Assembly (NCBI GenBank): GCA_039806955.1
Contig: JBDHQI010000019.1
Location: forward strand, 11,710 to 75,709
Origin: JADLHS01 sp039806955
GTDB taxonomy: Bacteria > Verrucomicrobiota > Verrucomicrobiia > Limisphaerales > JADLHS01
Length of the DNA stretch: 64,000 nt
Direction: 5' to 3'
The position numbers and the translations under genes are program-made. Shown here in pieces: positions 27,672 through 35,335 of the stretch (its first letter is position 1; every line of letters begins with the position of its first letter). A model generated the notes under the pieces. It searched no databases. It was not told where the DNA came from and was given only the letters and a program-made list of their open reading frames with translations.

Positions 27672-27950
27672 GTGCCGAATCCAGCCAAGAGCACTTCATC
27701 CGCCACTGCAGCTAAAACGACGATGCCGTTTGAGGAGGCATTGGAGAAATTGGAGGCCGTCGTGGAAGCGATGGAGTCCGGGGAGCTGCCATTGGAGAAA
27801 TTGATCGCGCGCTATGAAGAAGGCGTTAAATTTGCGAAAATTTGCCAGGAAAAGCTGGCGGAGGCGGAAGTGAAGATTCAACAATTGGAACAAACCGCCA
27901 CTGGCGAGTTGAAGTTGAAGCCCCTGACGGCTGATTTGGCCGAAGAATGA
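27672..27950 (+). CDS. xseB: exodeoxyribonuclease VII small subunit
   Basis: Small subunit of ExoVII, which with XseA degrades single-stranded DNA. The 92-residue protein has the coiled-coil XseB core (FEEALEKLEAVVEAMESGELPLEKLIARYEEG, then CQEKLAEAEVKIQQLE). The chosen GTG at 27672 adds a Ser/Ala/Thr-rich N-terminus; an ATG at 27723 just before PFEEALEKL is an equally possible start. dxs follows one base after the stop, a common arrangement. No xseA or ispA is next to it in this window. Confidence 0.93.
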   Translation: MPNPAKSTSSATAAKTTMPFEEALEKLEAVVEAMESGELPLEKLIARYEEGVKFAKICQEKLAEAEVKIQQLEQTATGELKLKPLTADLAEE

Positions 27951-27951
27951 C

Positions 27952-29940
27952 ATGAGCAGATATCTGGATATGGTGGATGGGCCGGCCCACTTGAAAAAAC
28001 TCTCGCCGCCACAGTTGGAAGTCATCGCGTCGGAAATTCGTCAGGAACTGATCACCAGCCTGGCCAAGGCGGGCGGCCATTTGGGACCCAACCTGGGAGT
28101 GGTGGAGCTGACACTGGCGCTGCACTACGTCTTTGATTCGCCCACCGACAAATTCATCTGGGACGTGAGCCATCAAGTTTATGTCCATAAAATGCTTACG
28201 GGTCGCAAAGACCGTTTTCATACCATCCGCCAGACCGACGGATTGAACGGCTTCGCACTGCGCACCGAAAGTGAACATGATTGCTACGGTGCGGGGCATG
28301 CGGGCACGGCATTGTCTGCGGCGCTGGGCATCGCCTCCGGACGGGATCGGCGCGGAACAGAAGAGAATGTGGTGTGTATCTTTGGGGATGCCGCCCTGAC
28401 GAACGGCATTTCCTACGAAGCACTGAATAACATTTCGCAAACCACAAAAAAGTTCATCGGTATTCTGAACGACAATGAGTGGAGCATCGCGGAAAATGTG
28501 GGGGCGATTAACAATTACCTCAACAAGCTAATCCGCAATCCGTCCTACAACAAACTGGCGCGGGACTTTCAGAATTTTCTGCGCAGGCTGCCGAAGGGAG
28601 AGCTGGCGGCGAAACTGGCGCACAAAGCCGAAGAGGGGTTCAAGGGCGCGCTCTCCGAGGTCAGCCTGCGCCGCAATGTGCCGATTGTGGATGCGGAAGG
28701 TCGCGGCGGTTACGGTAGCGCCATTTTGTTCGAGGAACTGGGATTGCGCTATCTGGGCCCGATTGACGGACACGATCTGCCGCTGCTGATCAAGACGTTG
28801 GAATTTGCCAAGTCTTGCGATCACCCCATCGTCATTCACATTCTGACCCGCAAAGGCAAGGGTTTCGAAGCCGCGCTCAAGGCGCCGGAAAAATTCCACG
28901 GTTTGGGACCGTTTGATGAAAAAACGGGAGAAACCCTGCCGGCCAGCCCGGGCACGGCCCCCAACTACCAGGACGCGTTTGGCCAAGCGTTGGTCAAGTT
29001 GTGTCGGAAGAACAACACGTTGGTCGGCATCACCGCAGCCATGCCCAGCGGTACTGGGCTGAAGCATTTGGAAAAAGCCATGCCGGAACGTTACGTGGAC
29101 GTGGGCATTGCGGAAGAACACGGAGTTATCTTCGCCGCCGGGTTGGCGACCATGGGTTTCCATCCGGTAGTGGCAATCTATTCGAGCTTCCTGCAACGCG
29201 CGTATGACTGCATCCATCACGATGTGTGCCTGCAGGATCTGCCGGTGATTTTCTGCATGGATCGCGCGGGATTATCCGCGAATGACGGCCCGACCCATCA
29301 TGGTCTGTTCGATATCGCGTATCTCCGCTGCCTGCCGAACGTCATTGCGATGGCGCCAAAGGACGAGGACGAACTGCAGGACATGCTGTTTACGGCGACT
29401 CACCAGAATCATCCCACTTTCATCCGTTACCCCCGCGGAGCCGGCGAGGGTGTGCCGATCAAGGAGCAACCCAAGTTGCTGGAGGTAGGCAAGGCGGAGG
29501 TAATCAGCACGTTCGCCAACTCCGGCAAACGCAAGGTGGCTCTCTTCGGCCTGGGAAACATGTGTCGCGTGGCGCGGGAAGCGGCGGCGGAACTGCGCGC
29601 GAGCGACTTCGACGTAGCGATCGTCAATCCCCGCTTCACCAAACCGCTTGACGCAGGAACACATGAATTTTTTGGGCGAGGGGCAGACCTGCTCGTCACG
29701 CTCGAAGACCACGTGCTGATGGGCGGTTACGGCGCGGCGGTGTTGGAATGTTTCAGCGATCGCAGCCTGACGACACCGGTGCTTCGGGTCGGTTGGCCGG
29801 ATCAATTCATCGAACACGCCTCGACGCAGAATGAATTACGTGCCAAATACGGCCTCACCGCCGCCAGCGTGGCCGCGCGAGTGAAGGCGCATTTCACCGA
29901 TGCGGTGGCGGCACAGCGCAAATTTGCCGAGATCGCCTGA
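27952..29940 (+). CDS. dxs: 1-deoxy-D-xylulose-5-phosphate synthase
   Basis: Thiamine diphosphate enzyme that condenses pyruvate and glyceraldehyde 3-phosphate, the first step of the MEP isoprenoid pathway. The 662-residue length is normal. Motifs: LGPNLGVVELTLALHYVF, DVSHQVYVHKMLTGR, GAGHAGTALSAALG, the thiamine motif GDAALTNGISYEALNN (an Ala replaces the second Gly of the usual GDG), DVGIAEEHGVIFAAGLA and DRAGLSANDGPTHHG. It directly follows xseB. Dxr and IspG for the same pathway are encoded about 26-30 kb downstream. Confidence 0.97.
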   Translation: MSRYLDMVDGPAHLKKLSPPQLEVIASEIRQELITSLAKAGGHLGPNLGVVELTLALHYVFDSPTDKFIWDVSHQVYVHKMLTGRKDRFHTIRQTDGLNGFALRTESEHDCYGAGHAGTALSAALGIASGRDRRGTEENVVCIFGDAALTNGISYEALNNISQTTKKFIGILNDNEWSIAENVGAINNYLNKLIRNPSYNKLARDFQNFLRRLPKGELAAKLAHKAEEGFKGALSEVSLRRNVPIVDAEGRGGYGSAILFEELGLRYLGPIDGHDLPLLIKTLEFAKSCDHPIVIHILTRKGKGFEAALKAPEKFHGLGPFDEKTGETLPASPGTAPNYQDAFGQALVKLCRKNNTLVGITAAMPSGTGLKHLEKAMPERYVDVGIAEEHGVIFAAGLATMGFHPVVAIYSSFLQRAYDCIHHDVCLQDLPVIFCMDRAGLSANDGPTHHGLFDIAYLRCLPNVIAMAPKDEDELQDMLFTATHQNHPTFIRYPRGAGEGVPIKEQPKLLEVGKAEVISTFANSGKRKVALFGLGNMCRVAREAAAELRASDFDVAIVNPRFTKPLDAGTHEFFGRGADLLVTLEDHVLMGGYGAAVLECFSDRSLTTPVLRVGWPDQFIEHASTQNELRAKYGLTAASVAARVKAHFTDAVAAQRKFAEIA

Positions 29941-29983
29941 GCGTCAATGGCAGTGGATGTAAACTGCATCCCCAACTTGAAAG

Positions 29984-31252
29984 ATGAGAAAGCCCTCTTT
30001 GCTCATCGTCTGGCTGACGGTTTTCATTGACCTGATCGGGTTCGGCATCGTGGTGCCACTGACGCCGATTTTTGCGGAACGGTTTCGCGCCAGCAGTCTT
30101 ACCATCAGCATCATCCTCGCGAGCTTTTCGGCTCTGCAATTTGTTTTTGCGCCGATCTGGGGACGCTTGTCAGATCGCAAAGGACGGCGGCCCATCATGC
30201 TGATCAGCACGGCGGGCGCCATGTTCTCATACGTCATTTTTGCGATCGGGTTGGAATTGCCGAACGCCAATGCGACGCTCGTCATTCTGATCCTCTCGCG
30301 CTCGCTGGCCGGGGCGTTCGGCGGAAACATCACCGTGGCGCAGGCTTACATTGCTGACATTACGCCGCCCGAAAAACGCGCGCAGCGCATGGGATTGATC
30401 GGGATGGCGTTTGGACTTGGATTTATTTTTGGGCCGGCCATTGGCGGTTTCTGTTTGAAACATGGAGGCGTTGCCGCTCCAGGCTGGGCGGCAGCAGCCA
30501 TTTGCGCCGGGAACCTGGCATTGGCTTTTGGGTTGTTGCCGGAAAGTCGCCGGGCGGGTTCCGATCACGCACCGCAGCGCCCACATTTCGCCCAATGGAA
30601 ACACACGCTGATGACTCCCGGCGTCGGCCTGTTGGTGACGGTGTTTTTTCTTTCGACGCTTTGTTTCAGCGCATTCGAAGTGACGCTGGCGTTGTTGGTA
30701 TGCGACAATTTCAAGATTGATATTCATGACGATGCGGCGACGGCCGCCGTGGCGACCTACCTTTTTGTGTACTGCGGGTTGATCAGCGCTTTGGTTCAGG
30801 GCGGCATGATCAAGGGCATCGTGCGGAAGCTCGGCGAACCCAAGGTGATCGCCTTGAGCTTGGTTTTAACCGCAATCAGTTTGATGCTCCTGCCGTTCAT
30901 TCACGGTGATGGCGCGCTTTCATGGCTGGTTCTGGCGCAGCGCGCGGGCGGCCCTTGGTGGACGCTGCTGGGCACTTTGGCGCTATTGGCCGTAGGCACG
31001 AGCCTCACGCGCCCGCCGTTATTTGGGCTGCTTTCCAATCTCACCGCTGCGGACGAACAGGGAGCGAACATTGGCGTCAATCAAAGCGCCGGAAGTCTCG
31101 CCCGTATTATCGGGCAATTTGGAGCTCCGCTCATCCTGCTGGACGTTTCGCCTTACGTCCTGTTTCTGGGCAGCGGCTTGATGCTTTTGGTGGTGACGGG
31201 CATCGTGCTCCGCCGCTTGGTCCCCGCAAGCCAAAAATCTTCCGCCACCTGA
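29984..31252 (+). CDS. major facilitator superfamily transporter
   Basis: A 422-residue inner-membrane MFS protein with 12 predicted helices. The N-terminus VFIDLIGFGIVVPLTPIFAERF and loop 2-3 motif GRLSDRKGRRPIM are typical of the TetA/DHA1 group, as is the PPEKRAQRMGLIGMAFGLGF stretch in the middle of the first half. Likely a drug or small-molecule exporter; substrate not predictable. It starts 43 bases after dxs and may be cotranscribed with it. Confidence 0.92.
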   Translation: MRKPSLLIVWLTVFIDLIGFGIVVPLTPIFAERFRASSLTISIILASFSALQFVFAPIWGRLSDRKGRRPIMLISTAGAMFSYVIFAIGLELPNANATLVILILSRSLAGAFGGNITVAQAYIADITPPEKRAQRMGLIGMAFGLGFIFGPAIGGFCLKHGGVAAPGWAAAAICAGNLALAFGLLPESRRAGSDHAPQRPHFAQWKHTLMTPGVGLLVTVFFLSTLCFSAFEVTLALLVCDNFKIDIHDDAATAAVATYLFVYCGLISALVQGGMIKGIVRKLGEPKVIALSLVLTAISLMLLPFIHGDGALSWLVLAQRAGGPWWTLLGTLALLAVGTSLTRPPLFGLLSNLTAADEQGANIGVNQSAGSLARIIGQFGAPLILLDVSPYVLFLGSGLMLLVVTGIVLRRLVPASQKSSAT

Positions 31253-31306
31253 CGGCTCCGGCAACCACCTTGCTCGAAGGACAATTAAGGCCCGATCAAA
31301 AGACCG

Positions 31307-31330
31307 GCGGCAGAACTCAAATTCTGCCGC
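31307..31330 (+). terminator. stem-loop after the MFS transporter gene
   Basis: A perfect 9-bp stem (GCGGCAGAA with TTCTGCCGC) and 6-base loop, 54 bases after the stop. No T run follows, so it is only a candidate terminator. Confidence 0.5.
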
Positions 31331-31533
31331 GCTCCGGCACGGCTGGCGCTGGTGATTTCATCGTCAAAATTGGTCCTGTAAAAAGTGAAAACTTTTGAAT
31401 GACAAGCTGCCGAACTGGTCTTATGGTCAGACTGTCAGAGGTGTTATGAAGTTTAACAACACTCAACTGGAAACGCACAAGGAGCGTTTCTGGAATCGGT
31501 CATCCTCAACAATAAACATCAACGTCCAAGCTT

Positions 31534-31698
31534 ATGACCAAAGCCACGATTGAAGCCATCAGTGACGCCATTCGCGATCCCAATCATCCCTTCCGCAAGA
31601 CGGATTATCAGCCCAAGAAGGCGATGAAGAACCGTTACGAGCGACGAAAAATCAAAGCTTATCTGCATCTGGCCGACTGGGAATCCGAGCCGGTGTAA
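31534..31698 (+). CDS. small basic protein of unknown function
   Basis: A 54-residue predicted protein starting at an ATG: it begins MTKATIEAISDAIRDPNHP and continues with a Lys/Arg-rich middle (KKAMKNRYERRKIKAYL) and an acidic end. The codon pattern, mixed charge and clean start look gene-like rather than random. Its last 47 bases overlap the 3' end of the convergent fur-type gene. No family is recognised; a nucleic-acid-binding role would fit the basic centre but is speculation. Confidence 0.5.
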   Translation: MTKATIEAISDAIRDPNHPFRKTDYQPKKAMKNRYERRKIKAYLHLADWESEPV

Positions 31699-32209
31699 TC
31701 CCCGAGCTTTCATGGAAAGTCTTGTCGCCGCCGCACCCGTAAGTGCGGCGGCTCTCTTTTTGGCAGGCCGGGCAAACGCCGAAAAATTCCAACCGATGCG
31801 TAACCGCTTTGAAATGACTCTGCGCAATCAGCCGCTTTTCCAAATCCGCGACGATGCACTCCTCAAGTTCAACGATGCGATTACACTCGGTACAAACCAA
31901 ATGATGCAGGTGAGCGGACGGATGGTCGTTCAACCAGGCGAAGCGGGTGGCGCCGTTTTCAAAGTGGAATCGTTTCACCAATCCAAGCTGTTCCAGGACT
32001 TTGACCGAGCGATAAACCGTCGCCAAGTCACAGCGCCCCACAGGAAGCGCCTGAAAAATTTCCTTAGGCGTCAACGACCCCGAAGCGCGCTGTAACACTC
32101 GTAGAATCGCACGCCGGGGCGCGGTGATTTTGCGCGCCTCCCGGCGCAGCCGCAGCGAGAGCCGGTGCTCGGCAGTGGCGACCGCCGTAGTCGCGACAAC
32201 ACCCTTCAT
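31652..32209 (-). CDS. Fur family metal-responsive transcriptional regulator (probably Zur)
   Basis: A 185-residue metal-dependent repressor. The winged helix contains RRAILRVLQRASGSLTPKEIFQAL and CDLATVYRSVKVLEQLGLVKR, a Fur hallmark. The dimerisation part has the metal-ligand run HLHHLVCTECNRIVELEE, and a second zinc-site pair CPAC near residue 147. A 30-residue polar tail follows that is longer than usual. It is encoded 3 bases after a ZIP-type zinc/metal transporter on the same strand, so it is more likely Zur than Fur. A perfect palindrome at 32999-33022 upstream of that operon is a good candidate for its own operator. Confidence 0.93.
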   Translation of the reverse strand: MKGVVATTAVATAEHRLSLRLRREARKITAPRRAILRVLQRASGSLTPKEIFQALPVGRCDLATVYRSVKVLEQLGLVKRFHFENGATRFAWLNDHPSAHLHHLVCTECNRIVELEECIVADLEKRLIAQSHFKAVTHRLEFFGVCPACQKESRRTYGCGGDKTFHESSGITPARIPSRPDADKL

Positions 32210-32212
32210 GCG

Positions 32213-32953
32213 TCAATGCACAAACACACAGGCAATTCCCGCTGCTGAGCCGATGATGATCGCGCCCAGCTTGGCCAGGTTGAAGCGGTGCAAATCGCTG
32301 GATTCAAACAAAATCGTGGTGGAGATGTGCATGAAAATGCCGATGACAATCGCCATCATTTCCTTGCCATAGGCCGCCAGGGTCGTGTGGCTGCTGATGA
32401 ACATGCCCAGCGGGGCCATGGCCGCAAACAACACCAGGATTCCGATGGCCTTTCCGCGCGGCATTCCGGATTGCAGCAACATGCCCAAGAGCGCGATGGA
32501 GACGGGATAGTTATGGACGATAATGCTCGTTAATAAAAGCCGCCGCGTATGCGGGTCCAGTCCCTGCCCCACCCCGGTGTGTCCTTTTCCCAACGCCAAA
32601 GCTTCCACCAAAGCGTGCAAACACAGCCCCATCACGATGCCGACGGGCATGCGCTTGGCCACGACATGAGAATGACCATGCTCAACTCCCATGGAAATGA
32701 CATCCAGCGCCACCTGGATGAAAAATCCCAATAACATCAGGAAGCCGATCAACAAGACCCCGGACGACACCGCGTTCTCGTGGACCGGATGATCGTGGTA
32801 AAGTTCCGGCAATAGATGCAGAAACGTCAGGCTGAGTAGGAAGGCTCCGGTAAAGGCGTTCAGGAGACGAATGTGTCGCGCTTCGTAGAGTCGGAAGCCG
32901 AACACCGTGAGCGCCCCCAGCGCGATACTCGAGAGCAACAGCAGATACTCCAT
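32213..32953 (-). CDS. ZIP family metal transporter
   Basis: A 246-residue inner-membrane transporter of the ZIP family with about 8 helices. Helix IV and V metal-site motifs are visible as GLCLHALVEALALG and SIIVHNYPVSIALLG, and a His-containing loop (EHGHSHVV) lies between helices III and IV. Usually imports zinc or other divalent metals. The ATG at 32953 precedes the first helix (MEYLLLLSSIALG); an upstream start at 32992 would add 13 basic residues. It forms an operon with the Fur/Zur gene, with a palindromic operator candidate 46 bases upstream. Confidence 0.93.
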   Translation of the reverse strand: MEYLLLLSSIALGALTVFGFRLYEARHIRLLNAFTGAFLLSLTFLHLLPELYHDHPVHENAVSSGVLLIGFLMLLGFFIQVALDVISMGVEHGHSHVVAKRMPVGIVMGLCLHALVEALALGKGHTGVGQGLDPHTRRLLLTSIIVHNYPVSIALLGMLLQSGMPRGKAIGILVLFAAMAPLGMFISSHTTLAAYGKEMMAIVIGIFMHISTTILFESSDLHRFNLAKLGAIIIGSAAGIACVFVH

Positions 32954-32998
32954 AAACGGACTTGGAAAGCGTTTAACCGGGAACGCCGCCACCTGGCG

Positions 32999-33022
32999 CT
33001 AATTGCAAAAGTTTGCAATTAG
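32999..33022. promoter_or_regulatory. perfect 24-base palindrome, candidate Fur/Zur operator
   Basis: Arms CTAATTGCAAA and TTTGCAATTAG separated by AG. It lies 46 bases upstream of the ZIP start, in the promoter region of the zip-fur operon. AT-rich palindromes with TGCAA/TTGCA cores and this size are typical of Fur-family boxes, so autoregulation by the operon's own regulator is the simplest reading. Confidence 0.7.
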
Positions 33023-33034
33023 ACAGGCCAAAAA

Positions 33035-33060
33035 TCCCGTTGGTCGAAAAACCAACGGGA
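33035..33060 (-). terminator. rho-independent terminator after rpsR
   Basis: A perfect 10-bp stem (TCCCGTTGGT with ACCAACGGGA) and a 6-base loop, 8 bases after the rpsR stop. Read on the minus strand it ends in five T residues. Confidence 0.85.
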
Positions 33061-33067
33061 GACGAAG

Positions 33068-33325
33068 TTATTTAACCAACAACATCTGCCGGGCGCGTTT
33101 GATGGCGCGGCTCAACCGGCGTTGGTAGTGCGCGGGCAGGCCAGTGTATTTACGCGGCAGAATGCGCCCTTGGTCCGTCACGAATTGACGCAGCAGATTG
33201 GTGTTCTTGAAATCCAAAGCGTCCACCGTGAAATCTATTTTCGGCTTCGGCCGGGGCGTGCGTCTTTCGGTGCTGTTACGACGTCCGTGTTTGTCCGATT
33301 TATCGGTATTGGTCTTGCGTGGCAT
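33068..33325 (-). CDS. rpsR: 30S ribosomal protein bS18
   Basis: An 85-residue small-subunit ribosomal protein. The core IDFTVDALDFKNTNLLRQFVTDQGRILPRKYTGL followed by HYQRRLSRAIKRARQMLLV matches bS18. The N-terminal extension is basic and contains no Cys, so the zinc-binding CxxC of some bS18 proteins is absent. It is the last gene of a dksA-like/rpmG/rpsR run and is followed by a strong terminator. The rpmG stop lies 2 bases upstream of its start. Confidence 0.97.
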   Translation of the reverse strand: MPRKTNTDKSDKHGRRNSTERRTPRPKPKIDFTVDALDFKNTNLLRQFVTDQGRILPRKYTGLPAHYQRRLSRAIKRARQMLLVK

Positions 33326-33327
33326 GG

Positions 33328-33495
33328 CTACTTGATCTCCTTGTGCAACGTGTGGCGGCGGAGAGCCGGGTTGTATTTTTTCAATTCCAACTTCTCCGTC
33401 TGCAGTTTTTTATTGCGAGTGGTCGTGTAACGGGAGGGGGATTTTCCCTCCTTCCGAGCCTCGGTGCATTCGATGGTGATTATTTCACGCGGCAT
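33328..33495 (-). CDS. rpmG: 50S ribosomal protein bL33
   Basis: A 55-residue large-subunit protein, too short for most ORF searches. The sequence runs MPREIITIECTEARKEGKS and then RYTTTRNKKLQTEKLELKKY, ending in LRRHTLHKEIK, which are the conserved bL33 positions. Only one Cys remains (residue 10), so the four-Cys zinc ribbon of the zinc-binding form is lost; this is the zinc-independent type. It lies between the dksA-like gene and rpsR in one operon. Confidence 0.93.
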   Translation of the reverse strand: MPREIITIECTEARKEGKSPSRYTTTRNKKLQTEKLELKKYNPALRRHTLHKEIK

Positions 33496-33503
33496 AAAAT
33501 TTT

Positions 33504-34217
33504 CTATTCTTCTTTTTCTTTGGCCGGCTTCTCATCCGGCGCGTCATCGTTGTCATCTTCCAACTCGGCGGTCGCTGCGGCATCCACGGTGCCCAACTGT
33601 CCAAGCCGACGTTGGCGCAAAGCGCCTTCGCGTTCCAACTGCGCCTGCGCCTGCACGGTGAAACGCGCCCACGGAATGGCTTCGAGTCGCGCCTTCGGAA
33701 TCGCCTTCCCGGTCAATTCACACACACCATAAGTGTTTCGCTCGATTCGTTTCAAGGCTTCTTCAATCTCGTAAAGCGCGTCTTGATCGGCGGATAACAA
33801 ACTGAGCGCGAAATCACGGTCAAAATTGTCCGTTCCAGAATCGGCCATGTGCAGACCGTATCCCGCGATTTCCTCAGCGGATTCTTTTGCCAGTCCCGAC
33901 ATTTGTTGGACCAATTGAGCGCGCAACTCTTGCAGGTGGAGATAATACTTTTGCCACTCGGGCCTCACGCGTTTGGGCCTAAGCTCCTTGGCGCCTGATT
34001 TTCCGCCCACGGGGCGACCGAGGATCGCTGCGGCTGAGGCTGGCGCATGTGAGATCACTCGTCCCGTTTTCTTGGTTACTTTCTTCTTTGCAGTCACGCG
34101 TCTTTTTTTCGATATTCTGGCCTGATTTTTCACTCCTCGGAGCCCATTGTTTCCTACGAGGGGCGCGACTGTATCAGATGAACGGAAATAATCCATAAAA
34201 AAGTTCAGTAAAAACAC
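33504..34217 (-). CDS. DksA/TraR-like protein with degenerate zinc finger
   Basis: A 237-residue protein. The C-terminal half is DksA/TraR-like: a coiled-coil region (LHLQELRAQLVQQMSGLAKES ... DQDALYEIEEALKRIERN) followed by YGVCELTGKAIPKARLEAIPWARF. In the canonical finger this would be CxxC ... CxxC; here the first Cys is kept, the second is Thr, and the distal pair is replaced (FTVQAQ). The N-terminus is Lys/Arg rich (KKRRVTAKKKVTKKTG) and the C-terminal tail is acidic (EDDNDDAPDEKPAKEKEE), both unusual. DksA binds RNA polymerase and mediates ppGpp effects; whether this one does is unknown. Start is uncertain: GTG at 34217 shown, ATG at 34196 or GTG at 34133 are alternatives. Confidence 0.85.
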   Translation of the reverse strand: MFLLNFFMDYFRSSDTVAPLVGNNGLRGVKNQARISKKRRVTAKKKVTKKTGRVISHAPASAAAILGRPVGGKSGAKELRPKRVRPEWQKYYLHLQELRAQLVQQMSGLAKESAEEIAGYGLHMADSGTDNFDRDFALSLLSADQDALYEIEEALKRIERNTYGVCELTGKAIPKARLEAIPWARFTVQAQAQLEREGALRQRRLGQLGTVDAAATAELEDDNDDAPDEKPAKEKEE

Positions 34218-34296
34218 CTTCAGAATTGACGGCTGATTTTCAAAAAGTATCGCTGGCCGCTCTTGACTTGACCCCGGCTTTCCTCAACATCGTTTC

Positions 34297-35307
34297 GTGG
34301 CTTTATTCACAATCCAGAGTGATTTTCGGTACGAGGTCGTTCGGAAGATTTTCGAGGGCGGCATGGGGGTGGTGTACGAGGCCGAGCAGCGCGGCGCCCG
34401 CAACTTTGTAAAACGGGTGGCCATTAAAATCATCCGCCCCAATTACGCCAGCCAGAAGATGTTCATCGAGAACTTCATTGGCGAAGCCAAACTGGTCGCC
34501 GACCTCATCCACACCAACATCGTCCAAACCTATCACCTCGGTGAAACCAACAACGCCTGTTTCATTGCGATGGAGCTTATTCGCGGGGTGAACCTGGAGC
34601 AATTCGGCCAGCAGCTTGCAGAGAAACGCCGCCAATTGCCGTTGGAGCTGGCGGTGTTTATCACCAGTCGGGTGGCACGCGGACTGGCCTACGCCCATGC
34701 GAAGACCGGCCCGGATGGAAGGCCGCTGGGCATCGTACATCGCGATGTCAGCTTCAAGAACATCATGATCGCTTTCGAAGGCGACGTTAAGTTGACCGAT
34801 TTCGGCATCGCCAAAGCGCGCGGGTTTTTGACGGATCAAGAAGGCGAGGTCGTCGCGGGCAAGGCCGATTACATGAGTCCCGAACAGGCGGATTTTCAAA
34901 TCACGGATAAACGGTCCGATCTTTTTTCCGCGGGCGTGGTGCTGGCGCACCTGGTGCTTGGATACAACATTTTCAAGGGACTCACCGCCGAAGAATCACG
35001 CCAGCGAGTCATCAAGCAGCCGGCCCCCGACTTTCGCACCTTGGACGCCCGCGTGGACGACCGGTTAAATAACATTCTACAGCGTTGTTTGACCCGGGAT
35101 CGCCAGCAACGCTTCGCCACCGCGGATGAGTTGATGTACGAGCTGGAGTATTACATCTACCACGGCGGCTATGGCCCCACCAACGAGACGCTGGGCAAGT
35201 TCATCCGCGAACTGTTCGGCCAATCCCCGTCTGCGATACAAACCGCGGAATTACAGGAGCGGACCGAACTTATGGAAAACAGTTCCCGGCTCCACGCCAA
35301 CCCGTAA
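34297..35307 (+). CDS. Hanks-type serine/threonine protein kinase
   Basis: A 336-residue cytosolic kinase. The Gly-rich loop EGGMGVVYEAE (residues 20-30), the ATP-anchoring lysine in VAIKII (K44), the catalytic loop HRDVSFKN (Asp about 150, Asn about 155) and the DFG motif (about 168) are all intact. The activation segment carries KADYMSPEQADF, with the APE motif as SPE. After the kinase domain (about residue 285) the remainder is short and has no transmembrane helix or sensor domain. GTG at 34297 is the start. The next gene begins 4-28 bases downstream, so the pair may be co-transcribed. Confidence 0.93.
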   Translation: MALFTIQSDFRYEVVRKIFEGGMGVVYEAEQRGARNFVKRVAIKIIRPNYASQKMFIENFIGEAKLVADLIHTNIVQTYHLGETNNACFIAMELIRGVNLEQFGQQLAEKRRQLPLELAVFITSRVARGLAYAHAKTGPDGRPLGIVHRDVSFKNIMIAFEGDVKLTDFGIAKARGFLTDQEGEVVAGKADYMSPEQADFQITDKRSDLFSAGVVLAHLVLGYNIFKGLTAEESRQRVIKQPAPDFRTLDARVDDRLNNILQRCLTRDRQQRFATADELMYELEYYIYHGGYGPTNETLGKFIRELFGQSPSAIQTAELQERTELMENSSRLHANP

Positions 35308-35335
35308 CGCAGTGAAACGACGCATCTCAAATTCC

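Noticed and set aside
31446..31556. 36-codon ORF upstream of the 54-residue protein
   Set aside because: Too short, overlaps the next start in another frame and has no family features.
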